From RYN-230 sp963717125 (GTDB lineage Bacteria; Actinomycetota; Actinomycetes; Streptosporangiales; Streptosporangiaceae), in the NCBI GenBank assembly GCA_963717125.1, contig CAVQVG010000019.1:124001-188000 (forward strand): a DNA stretch of 64,000 bases, given 5' to 3'. Below, one piece after another: positions 16,873 through 27,077 of this stretch. The notes under the pieces are model-generated. The model worked only from the letters and a program-made list of their open reading frames with translations, searched no databases and was not told the DNA's origin. Positions within the stretch are counted from its first letter, which is position 1. Every line of letters begins with the position of its first letter. A program made the position numbers and the translations under genes.

Positions 16873-17850
16873 TTACGCCGCGGCCCGCCGGGCGGATGAC
16901 TGCTCCGCCGCGACCGCCCGGATGATCTCGTCCAGATTCCGCGTCGCGTCGAACCCGACCAGGTCAGCGGCTAGTGTGCAGTCCGGCACCCGGCGCTCCA
17001 GGTCCTCGTAGCCAGCGCCGTACACCGACAGGTAGGAGGACCGGGTAATCCCGCTGGCCGACCCGGTCAGCGCGATCACCCGGTGGGCCAGGTCCTCGAT
17101 GCTGACCTGCTCGGTGCTGCCCAGGTTCACCGCCCGGCCGCACGCCCGGTCCGCGGCGATCAGCCGGGGCAGCGCGGGCACCACGTCCTGCACGTGGCAG
17201 AAGCAGCGCACCTGCTGGCCAGAGCCGAACACGGTGAGCGGCTGCCCGGCCAGCGCCTGCCGGACGAAGCGCGGGATGACCATCCCGTAGCGGCCGGTCT
17301 GCCGCGGGCCGACCGTGTTGAAGAACCGCGCGATCACCGCGCGCAGGCCACGCTCCCGGACGTAGCAGTCCACCAGGCTCTCGTCGATGGCCTTGGCCTC
17401 GGCGTAGCTCCACCGCGACTTCAGCGGCGAGCCGATGACCCGGTCGTCGTCCTCACGGAGCCCGACCTTGGTGTTCTTGCCGTAGATCTCGCTGCTGGAG
17501 GCGACCAGCAGGCGGGCCCCGCTGGCCTGCGCGGCGGCCACCACGTGCTCCGTGCCGTGGATGTTGGTGCGCAGGCTGTCCAGCGTGCGGTCCCGGATGA
17601 CGAACGCGCCCACCGCGGCGGCCAGGTGGAACACCCAGTCCGTCCCGCGGGTCAGCTCGGCGACCGTGGCCGCATCCAGGATCGAGCCCTCGACCAGGCG
17701 GAACCGGGGATGGCCGGCCACCGCGCGCAGGTTGCGGCGCCGCCCGGTGCTCAGGTCGTCGAGCCCGGTCACGTCGTGCCCGGCGGCCAGCAGTTCCCCG
17801 GCCAGGTGCGAGCCGATGAAGCCGGCCGCGCCGGTGATGAAGCACCTCAT
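16873..17850 (-). CDS. NAD-dependent sugar epimerase/dehydratase (extended SDR)
   Basis: A 325-residue enzyme with an N-terminal NAD-binding motif (CFITGAAGFIGSH), LDDLSTGRR, VFHLAAAVG and the active-site WSYAEAKAIDE (Tyr-x3-Lys). It fits the GalE/UDP-glucuronate epimerase-decarboxylase group acting on nucleotide-sugars. Next to the UDP-sugar dehydrogenase of the same operon, a uronic-acid epimerase or UDP-xylose-type synthase is plausible. The ATG at 17850 overlaps the stop of the preceding GT4 gene (ATGA). The frame remains open upstream only because it reads through the 15-bp repeat, giving His/Gly/Ser/Pro units that are not part of the fold. Confidence 0.88.
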   Translation of the reverse strand: MRCFITGAAGFIGSHLAGELLAAGHDVTGLDDLSTGRRRNLRAVAGHPRFRLVEGSILDAATVAELTRGTDWVFHLAAAVGAFVIRDRTLDSLRTNIHGTEHVVAAAQASGARLLVASSSEIYGKNTKVGLREDDDRVIGSPLKSRWSYAEAKAIDESLVDCYVRERGLRAVIARFFNTVGPRQTGRYGMVIPRFVRQALAGQPLTVFGSGQQVRCFCHVQDVVPALPRLIAADRACGRAVNLGSTEQVSIEDLAHRVIALTGSASGITRSSYLSVYGAGYEDLERRVPDCTLAADLVGFDATRNLDEIIRAVAAEQSSARRAAA

Positions 17851-19042
17851 GGCCGTCCCCCCGCCCGCAGCCCCGTGGTGCGGAGACCCCTGGTGCGGAG
17901 ACCCCTGGTGCGGAGACCCCTGGTGCGGAGACCCGTGGTGCGGAGAACGGTGCGCCACCGGCGGCGGGCGGCCAGCCGCTCGTAAAGGTCGTCGAGCCGC
18001 GCGGTGACGGCCTCGATGCCGTACTCCTTCTCCACCGCGGGCTCACCGATCCGCGGCCGCTGGCCCGCGGCCAGCTCAGCCGCGATGGCGGCGCGCATCC
18101 CGGCCGCGGCCTGCGGCACCTGGCTGGCCCGGGCCACCGCCAGGCCGTCCAGGGCGGGGCAGGCGGTGTACAGCACCGGCAGCCCGTTGGCCAGCCCCTC
18201 CAGCACGGACAGGCCGAACGTCTCCTGCTTGGAGGACGCCACGAACAGGTCCATGGCGGACAGCATGTCCGCGACGTCGTGCCGCTCCCCGGCGAAGATC
18301 ACTTGCCCGGCCACCCCGTGCTCGCGGGCGGCCTGTTCCAGGTGGGCCCGCTCGTTGCCTTTACCCACGACGATCAGCTTGACCGTGTCGCTGAGCAGCG
18401 GCGCGGCCGCCTCGATGACCATGTCGAACTGCTTGTTCGGGTCGAGGCGGCCGAGCACCCCGATGACGTACACGTCCGCGCCAAGGCCGAACTCGGCCCG
18501 GACCCGGTCCCGGGCGGTCTCGTCGAACGCGACCCGCCGCATGTCCACGCCGTTCGGGATGACCGTCACCCGGCGGTCCCGGACCCCCCACTTGAGCAGC
18601 CGGTCGCGGACGGCCGGGGACACCGCGATCGTGATGTCGGACAGGAACTCGGTGCCCAGGTACAGCGCCCGGACCCCAGGCGTCATCCGCCTGCGCTCCA
18701 GGTGCGTTTCGCCGATGGAATGCTCGGTGCTCAGCACCACCGGGGTGGCGGCCAGCCAGGCCGCGGGCCGCCCGTAGATCTGGGACCGGTAGAGGTGGGC
18801 GTGCACCACGTCGTAGCGGCCGGCCCGGATCAGCCGGCGCAGCCGCAGCAGCACCGAGAACTGCGTGTTGCTGGTCATCCCGAGGTCCCGCACAGACCCG
18901 CCGTCGGCCCGGATCATGTCCGCGACCGGCCCCGGGTTGTACAGCGTGACCACGTCGGACTCGTGCCGGGTGTGCTGCAGGATCGAGCGGAGCTGATGTT
19001 CCGCGCCGCCGACCCCCAGGCCGGTGATCACGTGCAGGACCT

Positions 19043-19046
<4 letters not shown>
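17847..19046 (-). CDS. Glycosyltransferase family 4
   Basis: A 399-residue GT-B transferase starting KVLHVITGLGVGGAEHQLRS, with VIGVLGRLDPNKQFDMVIEA and the donor-site signature SSKQETFGLSVLEGLANGLPVL. The ATG at 19046 follows GAGGAGG and overlaps the stop of the sugar-phosphate transferase gene (ATGA). It probably adds the second sugar to the polyprenyl-linked unit. The last about 30 residues are five 15-bp repeat units coding GLRTR-type pentapeptides, beyond the folded domain. The stop overlaps the epimerase start. Confidence 0.9.
17876..17950. repeat. Five tandem 15-bp units in the GT4 3' end
   Basis: Five head-to-tail copies of TGGTGCGGAGACCCC; the last two are slightly degenerate. They add GLRTR-type pentapeptides to the GT4 C-terminus, ending 27 bp before its stop, which overlaps the epimerase start. 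Several other genes in the window carry similar repeats. Confidence 0.9.
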
Positions 19047-20411
<1,365 letters not shown>

Positions 20412-20415
<4 letters not shown>

Positions 20416-21644
20416 CGCGGTGCCCCCACGGTCAGGTCGGTGCGTAGGCCGGCCCCGGCGGACAGCCGTCGCGACACGGTCCGCGCCGCGTGATCGGTGC
20501 CGTAGACGAACCGCATCACCGGGCCGAACGTTGGTGCCACGCCGGGGCCGACCGCGTAGAGCCCGGGCACGCTGGTCTGGTAGTCGCGGTCCAGCGCCGG
20601 GGTGTGGGCCACCGTGCGCAGCCGGGCCCGCAGCTCCGGGTCCAGGAAGGACAGCCGGCCCAGGTCGGGCCGGTAGCCGGTGGCCGCGATGACGTGATCG
20701 GCGGCCAGCTCGGCGTGCTGCCCGGCGGCGGAGGTGACCATCAGCCGGACCTCGTCCGGCCCGGCCGCCGCCGCGGATAGCGTGTGACCGGTCAGGATCG
20801 GGAACTCACCTTCCACGCGGCCGCGCAGCCAGCTGGCTCCGGCCGGCCCGAGCGCGGTCCTGGCCCGGTAGATCCGGGTGGACTCGGGCAGGTGCCGGAA
20901 CAGCCCGGGCTGGCGGGAGTAGAACCAGGTGCTCCAGCCGGAGCCGAGCCCGGCTTCCGGCTCGCGCAGCCGCTGCCGCAGCGGCCGTTCCAGGGCCAGC
21001 GGGGCGCCGTTCCACACCACCTGCCGCTTGCGCAGCACGATCCGCACCTCGGCGCCGCTCTCGTGCAGCAGGGCCGCGGATTCCAGCGCCGACTGGCCGG
21101 CCCCGACGACCAGCACCCGCTGGCCGCGGAACGTGGACAGGTCGGTGTGCGCCGAGCTGTGCGTACAGGCCGACGCGGGCAGCCCGGACAGCTCGCCGGG
21201 CAGGTAGGCGAAGTGCTCCACGCCGATGGCCAGCACCACCTGGCGGGCGGTCACGGTCTCCCCGTCGGCCAGGCTGAGCTGGTAGCCGCCCGGCTGCTGG
21301 GCCAGGCCGGTGACCATCACCTCGGTCACCTCAAGGCCGGCCGCCTGCTGGAACCACTCGCCGTAGGCGATGAAGGTGTCCAGCGGCACCGGCAGGCCGT
21401 AGTCGGCGTACGGGCGGCCGGCCGACCGGCAGAACGCGGCCAGCGTGAACGCGGCCTCCGGGTCGGACAGGCTGGACGCGAAGCCCTGCGACTTGAGGTA
21501 CATGCCGCGCGGCATGCTCGCCCGCCACAGGTGCATCGGCCGCCCGAACTGCCGGACGCTCAGCCCCGAGCGGCGCAGGTGCGCCGCGACGGACAGACCG
21601 TACGGCCCCGCGCCCACGATGGCCACGTCAGTAGTACCCGTCAT
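20412..21644 (-). CDS. Flavin-dependent monooxygenase-like oxidoreductase
   Basis: A 410-residue two-dinucleotide-domain flavoprotein: FAD motif VAIVGAGPYGLSVAAHL at the N-terminus, NADPH motif VLVVGAGQSALESAAL near residue 160, and the ATGYRPDL motif common to N-hydroxylating monooxygenases and related reductases. Family members oxidise amines or other nucleophiles. It is coupled on both sides (ATGA with the ATP-grasp gene, GTGA with the sugar transferase), which places it firmly in the polysaccharide operon, where such an enzyme is unusual. It may act on an amino substituent installed by the ATP-grasp ligase; this is inference. Confidence 0.83.
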
Positions 21645-23005
21645 GCCTCAACCCCCAGTCGGCCGTGTCGGTCGCGGGCCCCCACGGACCCAGTGAGATC
21701 GCAGTTTGTTCCGCGGGCGGCGGCCCGGCCGGGGCGGTAACGAGGCCCGCCCGCGGCGCGTGGCTGCGCGGACGAGCCCCGGGTCAGCGGCCTGCGCGCC
21801 GCCCGCCAGCCCATCCGCAGGCACATCAGGCCGAACGGCCGCAGGTCGTCCCTGGCGAACCAGGCCAGCTCGTCGACCCGGCGCAGCGAAGCCGCCCAGG
21901 ACGTCAGCCCGAGCTCGCCGGCCCGCCAGTAGCCGGCCGCGCCCAGCGGGTCGTAGTTCTCCACCAGGAACCGGCGGCCGGCCACCATGGCCTGCCCGGC
22001 CATCGGCTGGCCGGTCAGGTCGAGGTAGGCGGCCCGGGCCACGTCCACCCCGGCGGTGTCCTCGAACAGCCGGAACTGAGCGCCCAGCCTCGGGTTGAAG
22101 TCGAGCAGCTTGTACTGACCGTCCCGCGGGTCCAACCGCAGGTCGAGGTCGAGGATGCCGCGATAGCCGAGCGCGCCGAGCAGCCCGGCGACCTGATCCC
22201 GCAGCCCGGTGTTGGGCACCGAGCGGCCCAGGCAGGTCAGCCCCGCATAGGCCGGGTAGGACCGGTCCTTGACCCCGGTGAACGCGGGCACGCAGCGGCC
22301 CACCGCATCGCAGTAGCCGTGGAAGAACCAGTCCTGGCCAGGCCCGCCGGGCAGATACTCCTGCAGCATCAGGCCCAGCCCGGCCTCCGTGCAGCGCAGC
22401 CAGGCCTCGGTCAGCTCGGCCCGGTCGTGGATGATCGTGGTGCTGCGCAGCGGCGGGCCGCCCGGCGCGGCGGCGGCCCGCCACGGGGTGGTGAGCTTGC
22501 CGATGACCGGGAAGCCGGCCGCGGCCGCGAAGTCCGCGGCCTCCCCGGCCGACCAGGCCAGCTTGGCCTTCGGGCTGGGCACGCCACGGTCGCGGCACAG
22601 CTGGAACAGCGAGTACTTGCCGGCCAGCTGCCGGGGCAGGTCGGCGGGTGGGTCGGGGAACAGGAAACTGTCCCGCAGCGGCCCGCCCCGCTCGGCCAGG
22701 AAGATCGCGCCCGCGTCGTCGGTGGGCAGCAGCACCGCGGGTCGGCCGAGCTGGCTGGCCAGCTCGAGCAGCCCGGCGATGATCCGGTCCGCGTCGTCCG
22801 GCGGCGGCTGCCAGAACACCCGGCCGGCCAGGTACCGGGAGCTGGCCGCGGGCGCCCACCGGCCCTCGTGCACCCCGTACACCGGCACGCCGAGCCGCCC
22901 CAGACTGCGGATCACCCCGAGCCCGCCGTGGTGCAGCATGTTCGGGTCGAGCTTGAGCACCACCGCTGGGGTGGTCACGTCCGCCTCGCGCAGCTCAGCG
23001 ATCAT
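21641..23005 (-). CDS. ATP-grasp ligase
   Basis: The 454-residue protein has an N-terminal pre-ATP-grasp region (GGLGVIRSLGRLGVPVYGVH), a lid/ATP segment (GFPVIGKLTTPWR, LMLQEYLPGG) and a metal-binding end KLLDFNPRLGAQFRLFED. These are typical of carbamoyl-phosphate-synthase-like ATP-grasp ligases that join a carboxylate to an amine. The tail after about residue 410 is Arg/Ala-rich. The stop overlaps the start of the monooxygenase-like gene. It may attach an amino acid or similar group to a sugar or lipid intermediate of this operon. The substrate cannot be deduced. Confidence 0.82.
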   Translation of the reverse strand: MIAELREADVTTPAVVLKLDPNMLHHGGLGVIRSLGRLGVPVYGVHEGRWAPAASSRYLAGRVFWQPPPDDADRIIAGLLELASQLGRPAVLLPTDDAGAIFLAERGGPLRDSFLFPDPPADLPRQLAGKYSLFQLCRDRGVPSPKAKLAWSAGEAADFAAAAGFPVIGKLTTPWRAAAAPGGPPLRSTTIIHDRAELTEAWLRCTEAGLGLMLQEYLPGGPGQDWFFHGYCDAVGRCVPAFTGVKDRSYPAYAGLTCLGRSVPNTGLRDQVAGLLGALGYRGILDLDLRLDPRDGQYKLLDFNPRLGAQFRLFEDTAGVDVARAAYLDLTGQPMAGQAMVAGRRFLVENYDPLGAAGYWRAGELGLTSWAASLRRVDELAWFARDDLRPFGLMCLRMGWRAARRPLTRGSSAQPRAAGGPRYRPGRAAARGTNCDLTGSVGARDRHGRLGVEA

Positions 23006-23015
23006 GGCGCCGCCC

Positions 23016-24395
23016 TCACACCACGGCCCGGTGAGTCGCGCCGAAGAACTGGTAGGTACCGTCCAGCACCCGCGGGCAGGTGTAGGCCCAGGAGTAGTCC
23101 GTCCGCGGGTGCAGCGTGTGCGCCACGGCCAGGTCCCAGTCGGCGCCGGCCGGCGTCACCTCGCTGGTCAGCACCTGCCCGCCGGGCAGCTCGATGACCG
23201 GCAGCAGCGGGTCGTAGTAGCCGACCGCGGCGCCCTCGCGGAGCAGCCCGGCCATGATGGCCAGGGCCGGTGATTCGCGCAGGTCCCGGACGCCGGCCTT
23301 GTAGCTGGCGCCGATCACGACGACCCGCGCGCCGGCCAGCGGCCGGCCGTCCGCGGCCAGCACCTCGGCGGCGCGCTGGATCACCCGCTCCGGGCGCAGC
23401 GCGATCGACTTCATCGCCTGCTCGATCAGCGGCGCGCTCTGGTCGGCCGCGTTCAGCTGCCAGAGCAGGTAGTGCGGGTCGCACGGGATGCAGTGCCCAC
23501 CGACGCCGGGGCCGGGGAACGCGCCGAGGAAGCCGTACGGCTTGGTGCTGGCGGCCAGCGTCACCTCGATCGGGTCCAGGCTGAGCGCGCCGCACGCGTC
23601 GGCGAACTCGTTGGCCAGCGCCAGCGACACGGCGCGGAAGACGTTCTCGTACAGCTTGGTGGCCTCGGCGGCGTCGGTGGAGCTGACCAGGTACACCGAG
23701 TCGGCCAGCCGGCCGATCAGGTCGGCGGCCCGGCTGGTGCAGGCCGGGGTGGCGCCGCCGACCACCCGCGGGGTCTCCCGCTGCACATGGTCCGGGTTGC
23801 CCGGGTCGATCCGCTCCGGGCTGAACGCCACGTGCACGTCGGCGCCGGCCACCAGCCCGCGGGCGGCCAGCGGCTCGGTCAGCAGATCCCGGGTGGTGCC
23901 CACGTAGCTGGTGGAGGTCAGGATGATGACCTGGCCGGGCCGGGTGTGCTGCACCACCGTGGCGCAGGCGGCCCGCAGCGCGGACAGGTCTGGCGACTGC
24001 TGGCTGTCCACTGGGGTCGGCACGCAGATGATGACCGCGCCGGCGGCCTTGGCCGCGGCCGGGTCGGTGGTCAGTTCCAGGCTGCCGTCGGCCAGCGCGG
24101 CGGCCAGCCGCTCCCGGTCCGGACCGCCGAGATCGGCGTCCTCAGCCAGGATGTCCCGCAGCCGCGGCTCGCTGCTGTCGATACCGATAATGCGCCGGGC
24201 CTGGCCGTGCAGGGCCACCGCGGTCGGCAGCCCGACGTACCCCAGCCCGACAATGGCGACCGAGCCCGCTATCACCCGGCGGCCATTTTCCTGGCCGGCC
24301 CCGTCCGCGTGGTCCGCGGTTCGGCGAGTGATCAGCTTCGTGTAGAGCAGATTTTCCCGCCCGTTGACCGCTAGCGAAAGCCGGTGCTCGGCCAC
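23016..24395 (-). CDS. UDP-sugar (UDP-glucose/UDP-ManNAc-type) dehydrogenase
   Basis: A 459-residue enzyme with NAD motif VAIVGLGYVGLPTAVAL, VPTPVD, TSTSYVGTT, SPERIDPGN, the linker helix ATKLYENVFRAVSLALANEF and the catalytic Cys in GVGGHCIPCDPHY. It oxidises a UDP-hexose to the uronic acid in two NAD steps. The SPERIDPGN and GAFPGPGVGGH patterns favour the WbpA/UDP-ManNAc or UDP-GlcNAc group over plain Ugd. The GTG at 24395 has an AAGGGGG site. It opens the tightly coupled part of the polysaccharide operon, 10 bp ahead of the ATP-grasp gene. Confidence 0.92.
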   Translation of the reverse strand: MAEHRLSLAVNGRENLLYTKLITRRTADHADGAGQENGRRVIAGSVAIVGLGYVGLPTAVALHGQARRIIGIDSSEPRLRDILAEDADLGGPDRERLAAALADGSLELTTDPAAAKAAGAVIICVPTPVDSQQSPDLSALRAACATVVQHTRPGQVIILTSTSYVGTTRDLLTEPLAARGLVAGADVHVAFSPERIDPGNPDHVQRETPRVVGGATPACTSRAADLIGRLADSVYLVSSTDAAEATKLYENVFRAVSLALANEFADACGALSLDPIEVTLAASTKPYGFLGAFPGPGVGGHCIPCDPHYLLWQLNAADQSAPLIEQAMKSIALRPERVIQRAAEVLAADGRPLAGARVVVIGASYKAGVRDLRESPALAIMAGLLREGAAVGYYDPLLPVIELPGGQVLTSEVTPAGADWDLAVAHTLHPRTDYSWAYTCPRVLDGTYQFFGATHRAVV

Positions 24396-24509
24396 TATGC
24401 CCCCTTGCGCCTCGGGCTAGGCGAATTCCCCCGACCACCTAGCGAGTTCCTTCTCTGGACTCCGACTGTGCCAGCCGCTTTACTCCTCCGCGTCGCTCAA
24501 CGGGGGTAG

Positions 24510-24527
24510 GCACCCTACGCAGGGTGC
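24510..24527 (-). terminator. Hairpin between deacetylase and dehydrogenase genes
   Basis: GCACCCT pairs with AGGGTGC around a 4-nt loop, eight bases after the deacetylase stop. It may end the deacetylase transcript or attenuate read-through into the following operon. No U-run follows. Confidence 0.5.
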
Positions 24528-24534
24528 GGGATAT

Positions 24535-25287
24535 TCAGGCCGCCGCCGCCCTGGTCAGCCAGTGCCGCATCGCCTTGCCCCAGAGCCGGGGCGAGGTGTC
24601 GGCGTCGCCGATGTAGATCCGGGTCAGCGCGTGCCGGCCGGCGTACTCCGACGGCCAGATGGCGCAGCCGTAGTCGTAACCCGCGTCCCGGACCGCGCCG
24701 ACCACCTCGGCGTCGAGATGGCCGTAGGGATAGCAGAACCCGCCGGCCGGCTGGCCGGTGATGTCCTGCAGGATGCGCCGGCTCCCGCTGGTCTCGTCGG
24801 CCAGCGCGCCGTGCGCGGCGGGCAGCGAGACATGCAGCAGCCCGTGTGAGCCGATCTCCACACCGGCCTTGGCCAGCGCTCTGACCTGGCCTGCGTCCAG
24901 CAGCGGCTTGCGTGGTCCGGCCAGGTCCCAGACGTTGTCCCCGCCCAGCCGGCCCGCGATCACGAACACGGTCGCGGTGAAGTCATGACGCCGCAGCACC
25001 GGTAGCGCGTACTCGGCGAAATCGGCGTAGCCATCGTCGAAGGTGAGCCCGACCAGCCCCCGGCCGGCGCCCGCCGCCCGCGCGGCGAGCAGCTCGGCGA
25101 TCGACACCCCGCGCAGCCCGCGCCGGCTCAGCCAGCGCATCTGCTGCTCGAAGCGGGCCGGCCCGACCGTCACCAGATACGGATCGTCGGTGTACGGCTG
25201 CACCGAGTGATACATCAGCACCATCGGCCTGCCCCGCGTGGCCAGGCCATTCCCCTGGGCTCGGCGGTCATGGATCACCCGCTGCAT
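24535..25287 (-). CDS. NodB-type polysaccharide deacetylase
   Basis: A 250-residue carbohydrate esterase 4 protein: motif 1 LTFDDGYADF (D84, D85), motif 2 EIGSHGLLHVSLP with the two metal His, and motif 3 GFCYPYGHLDAEV. These hydrolases remove acetyl groups from N-acetylhexosamine polymers using a metal. No signal peptide is evident, so it may act on cytoplasmic or lipid-linked substrate. The ATG at 25287 follows GGGGGAG. It stands 139 bp ahead of the dehydrogenase gene with a hairpin between, so it may be a separate unit or the first gene of the operon. Its presence with the GT2 gene suggests an amino-sugar polymer. Confidence 0.9.
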   Translation of the reverse strand: MQRVIHDRRAQGNGLATRGRPMVLMYHSVQPYTDDPYLVTVGPARFEQQMRWLSRRGLRGVSIAELLAARAAGAGRGLVGLTFDDGYADFAEYALPVLRRHDFTATVFVIAGRLGGDNVWDLAGPRKPLLDAGQVRALAKAGVEIGSHGLLHVSLPAAHGALADETSGSRRILQDITGQPAGGFCYPYGHLDAEVVGAVRDAGYDYGCAIWPSEYAGRHALTRIYIGDADTSPRLWGKAMRHWLTRAAAA

Positions 25288-25474
25288 ACTCGCACTCCCC
25301 CGCCTGCGCTATAACCGCAGCGTATGGTGCGGAGCAGGCAGATTGCCTCCTTTCTTCGGCTGGTTTTCTCTACCCCATCGACAGGGTGATTTGGGTAACC
25401 CTGATTAGCACAGCCGGAATTCAGCCCGTCGCGGTAAACCCGGGCTTTACTTCTTTGTTGCTACCTCATGAGAT

Positions 25475-26953
25475 TTACTCGTCGGCCACCAGCGAGCCGA
25501 CCCGGCCGGCCAGCGCGGGATCGCGGCGGTTGAGGAACCAGGCGTAGACCGCGGCCACCACGACCACGATCAGCGCCGCGTACGGGAACCAGTCGTACGG
25601 CGTGGGCTGGCCCGGCTTGGCCAGGTAGTACAGCGGCACGATGATGGCCAGCGCGCCGAGCCCCGGCAGCACCGCGTGCTTGACCACGGTGAACTCCTGC
25701 GGCCGGAACTTGCGGTAGTAGAACGGCAGGGCCAGGTTGGCCAGCAGGTAGACGACCAGCACCAGGATGGTGCCCATGGTGGACGACTCGGCGAAGAACG
25801 CGATCGGGTCGAGCGAGCCGGTGCTGCCGCCGATCAGGTGCAGCAGCGCCCAGCCGCCGATGATCGCCATGGAGATGGCGACGAACGTGAAGATGGCGTT
25901 CATCGGGGTGCGGCGGGCCGGGTTGACGTGCCCGATCCAGCGCGGCAGCAGGCCCTCCCGGCCCGCGTTGAACACCAGCCGGGCCTGCGAGTTGGTGCCC
26001 GCGATGAGCGCGCCCAGGGTGGAGGTCATCCCGGCCAGGTAGGCGAAGAACGCCAGCACGCCGATGGTGCTGTCGGCCACCGAGATGAACGGGATCGGCG
26101 CGGCACCGAGCTTGCCCACGTCGTAGCCGAACCCGCTGACCGTGGCGTAGGCGAACACGACGTAGCTGACGGCCATGATCGCCACCGAGGTGAACACGGC
26201 GCGGGGCACGTTGCGCCGCGGGTTGTCGGTCTCCTCGGCCAGCGCGGCCGAGTTCTCCCAGCCGATGAACAGGTAGATGGCCAGCGGGAACCCGGCCGCG
26301 AGCCCGGAGAAACCGTGCGTGATGTGGCTCGGCTCGAACGGGACGGCGGACAGGTGGCCACCGTTCTTGATCAGGGAGGCGACCGAGACGACGACGAGCA
26401 CCAGCATCTCGAAGGCGAAGAAGAACCCCGCGATCTTGGTGGAGAGGGCCACGCCGCGGATCATCATGAGCACGGCCAGCGCGGTCAGGATCACGGTCAG
26501 GTAGCCCCACGGGATGTTCACGTGCGCGTAGCGCTGCAGGGTGATGGACAGGAAGCCGCCGGAGATCGCGATGACCGAGGCCATCGCGATGATGTAGCCG
26601 ACCCCGCAGAGCAGCGCCGTGGTCACCGCGCTGGTGCCGCCGAACGTCTTGCCGACGAACGTGATGAAGCCACCGGTCAACGGCTGGGCCCGGGAGAACT
26701 GGGCCAGCGTATTGCCGAGCAGTGCGATGGCGATGCCCGCCGCCACGATGGTCAGCGGCGAGGCGACCCCGGCCGTGATGGCCAGGAAGCCGAACCCGAA
26801 GTAGAAAGACATCGCGGGCCCGATGTTGGCCATCGTGGCCGCGGAGATGTCCATGATGCCCAGCGCGCCGCGGCGCAACCGGTGCTCGTGGCCGACCTCG
26901 CCGACTGGGGGGCTCTTGCTCTCCCCGAACGGAAGGGATTCGGTGTCACTCAT
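25475..26953 (-). CDS. APC-superfamily amino-acid permease
   Basis: A 492-residue carrier with about 12 hydrophobic helices. The N-terminal RRGALGIMDISAATMANIGPA and the helix 6-8 region GWENSAALAEETDNPRRNVPRAV are typical of APC permeases. It imports an amino acid or polyamine with protons; specificity is not visible. The ATG at 26953 has GGAAGGA at 6 bases; the ORF extends further upstream but without a ribosome site. The gene is divergent from the DUF5995 fusion gene with a 124-bp shared control region. The downstream 187 bp up to the deacetylase gene hold no gene. Confidence 0.9.
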   Translation of the reverse strand: MSDTESLPFGESKSPPVGEVGHEHRLRRGALGIMDISAATMANIGPAMSFYFGFGFLAITAGVASPLTIVAAGIAIALLGNTLAQFSRAQPLTGGFITFVGKTFGGTSAVTTALLCGVGYIIAMASVIAISGGFLSITLQRYAHVNIPWGYLTVILTALAVLMMIRGVALSTKIAGFFFAFEMLVLVVVSVASLIKNGGHLSAVPFEPSHITHGFSGLAAGFPLAIYLFIGWENSAALAEETDNPRRNVPRAVFTSVAIMAVSYVVFAYATVSGFGYDVGKLGAAPIPFISVADSTIGVLAFFAYLAGMTSTLGALIAGTNSQARLVFNAGREGLLPRWIGHVNPARRTPMNAIFTFVAISMAIIGGWALLHLIGGSTGSLDPIAFFAESSTMGTILVLVVYLLANLALPFYYRKFRPQEFTVVKHAVLPGLGALAIIVPLYYLAKPGQPTPYDWFPYAALIVVVVAAVYAWFLNRRDPALAGRVGSLVADE

Positions 26954-27077
26954 GGTGATCCTTCCCGCGCCGTCATCAAGTGGCCAGAACGTAACGCACG
27001 GGCGACGGCTGCACAAGAATCGCCTGTTACGTCATGATCTCCTTTACCGCTAGCGGAGCAGGGGGGGGAGGCGGCAG

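Noticed and set aside
16873..17958. Longer epimerase with a His/Gly/Ser/Pro N-terminal repeat
   Set aside because: This is the GT4 15-bp repeat in another frame; ATG 17850 overlaps the GT4 stop and begins the NAD fold.
25288..25474. Riboswitch or attenuator ahead of the deacetylase gene
   Set aside because: No conserved riboswitch core or convincing stem series seen; only A/T-richer promoter-like sequence.
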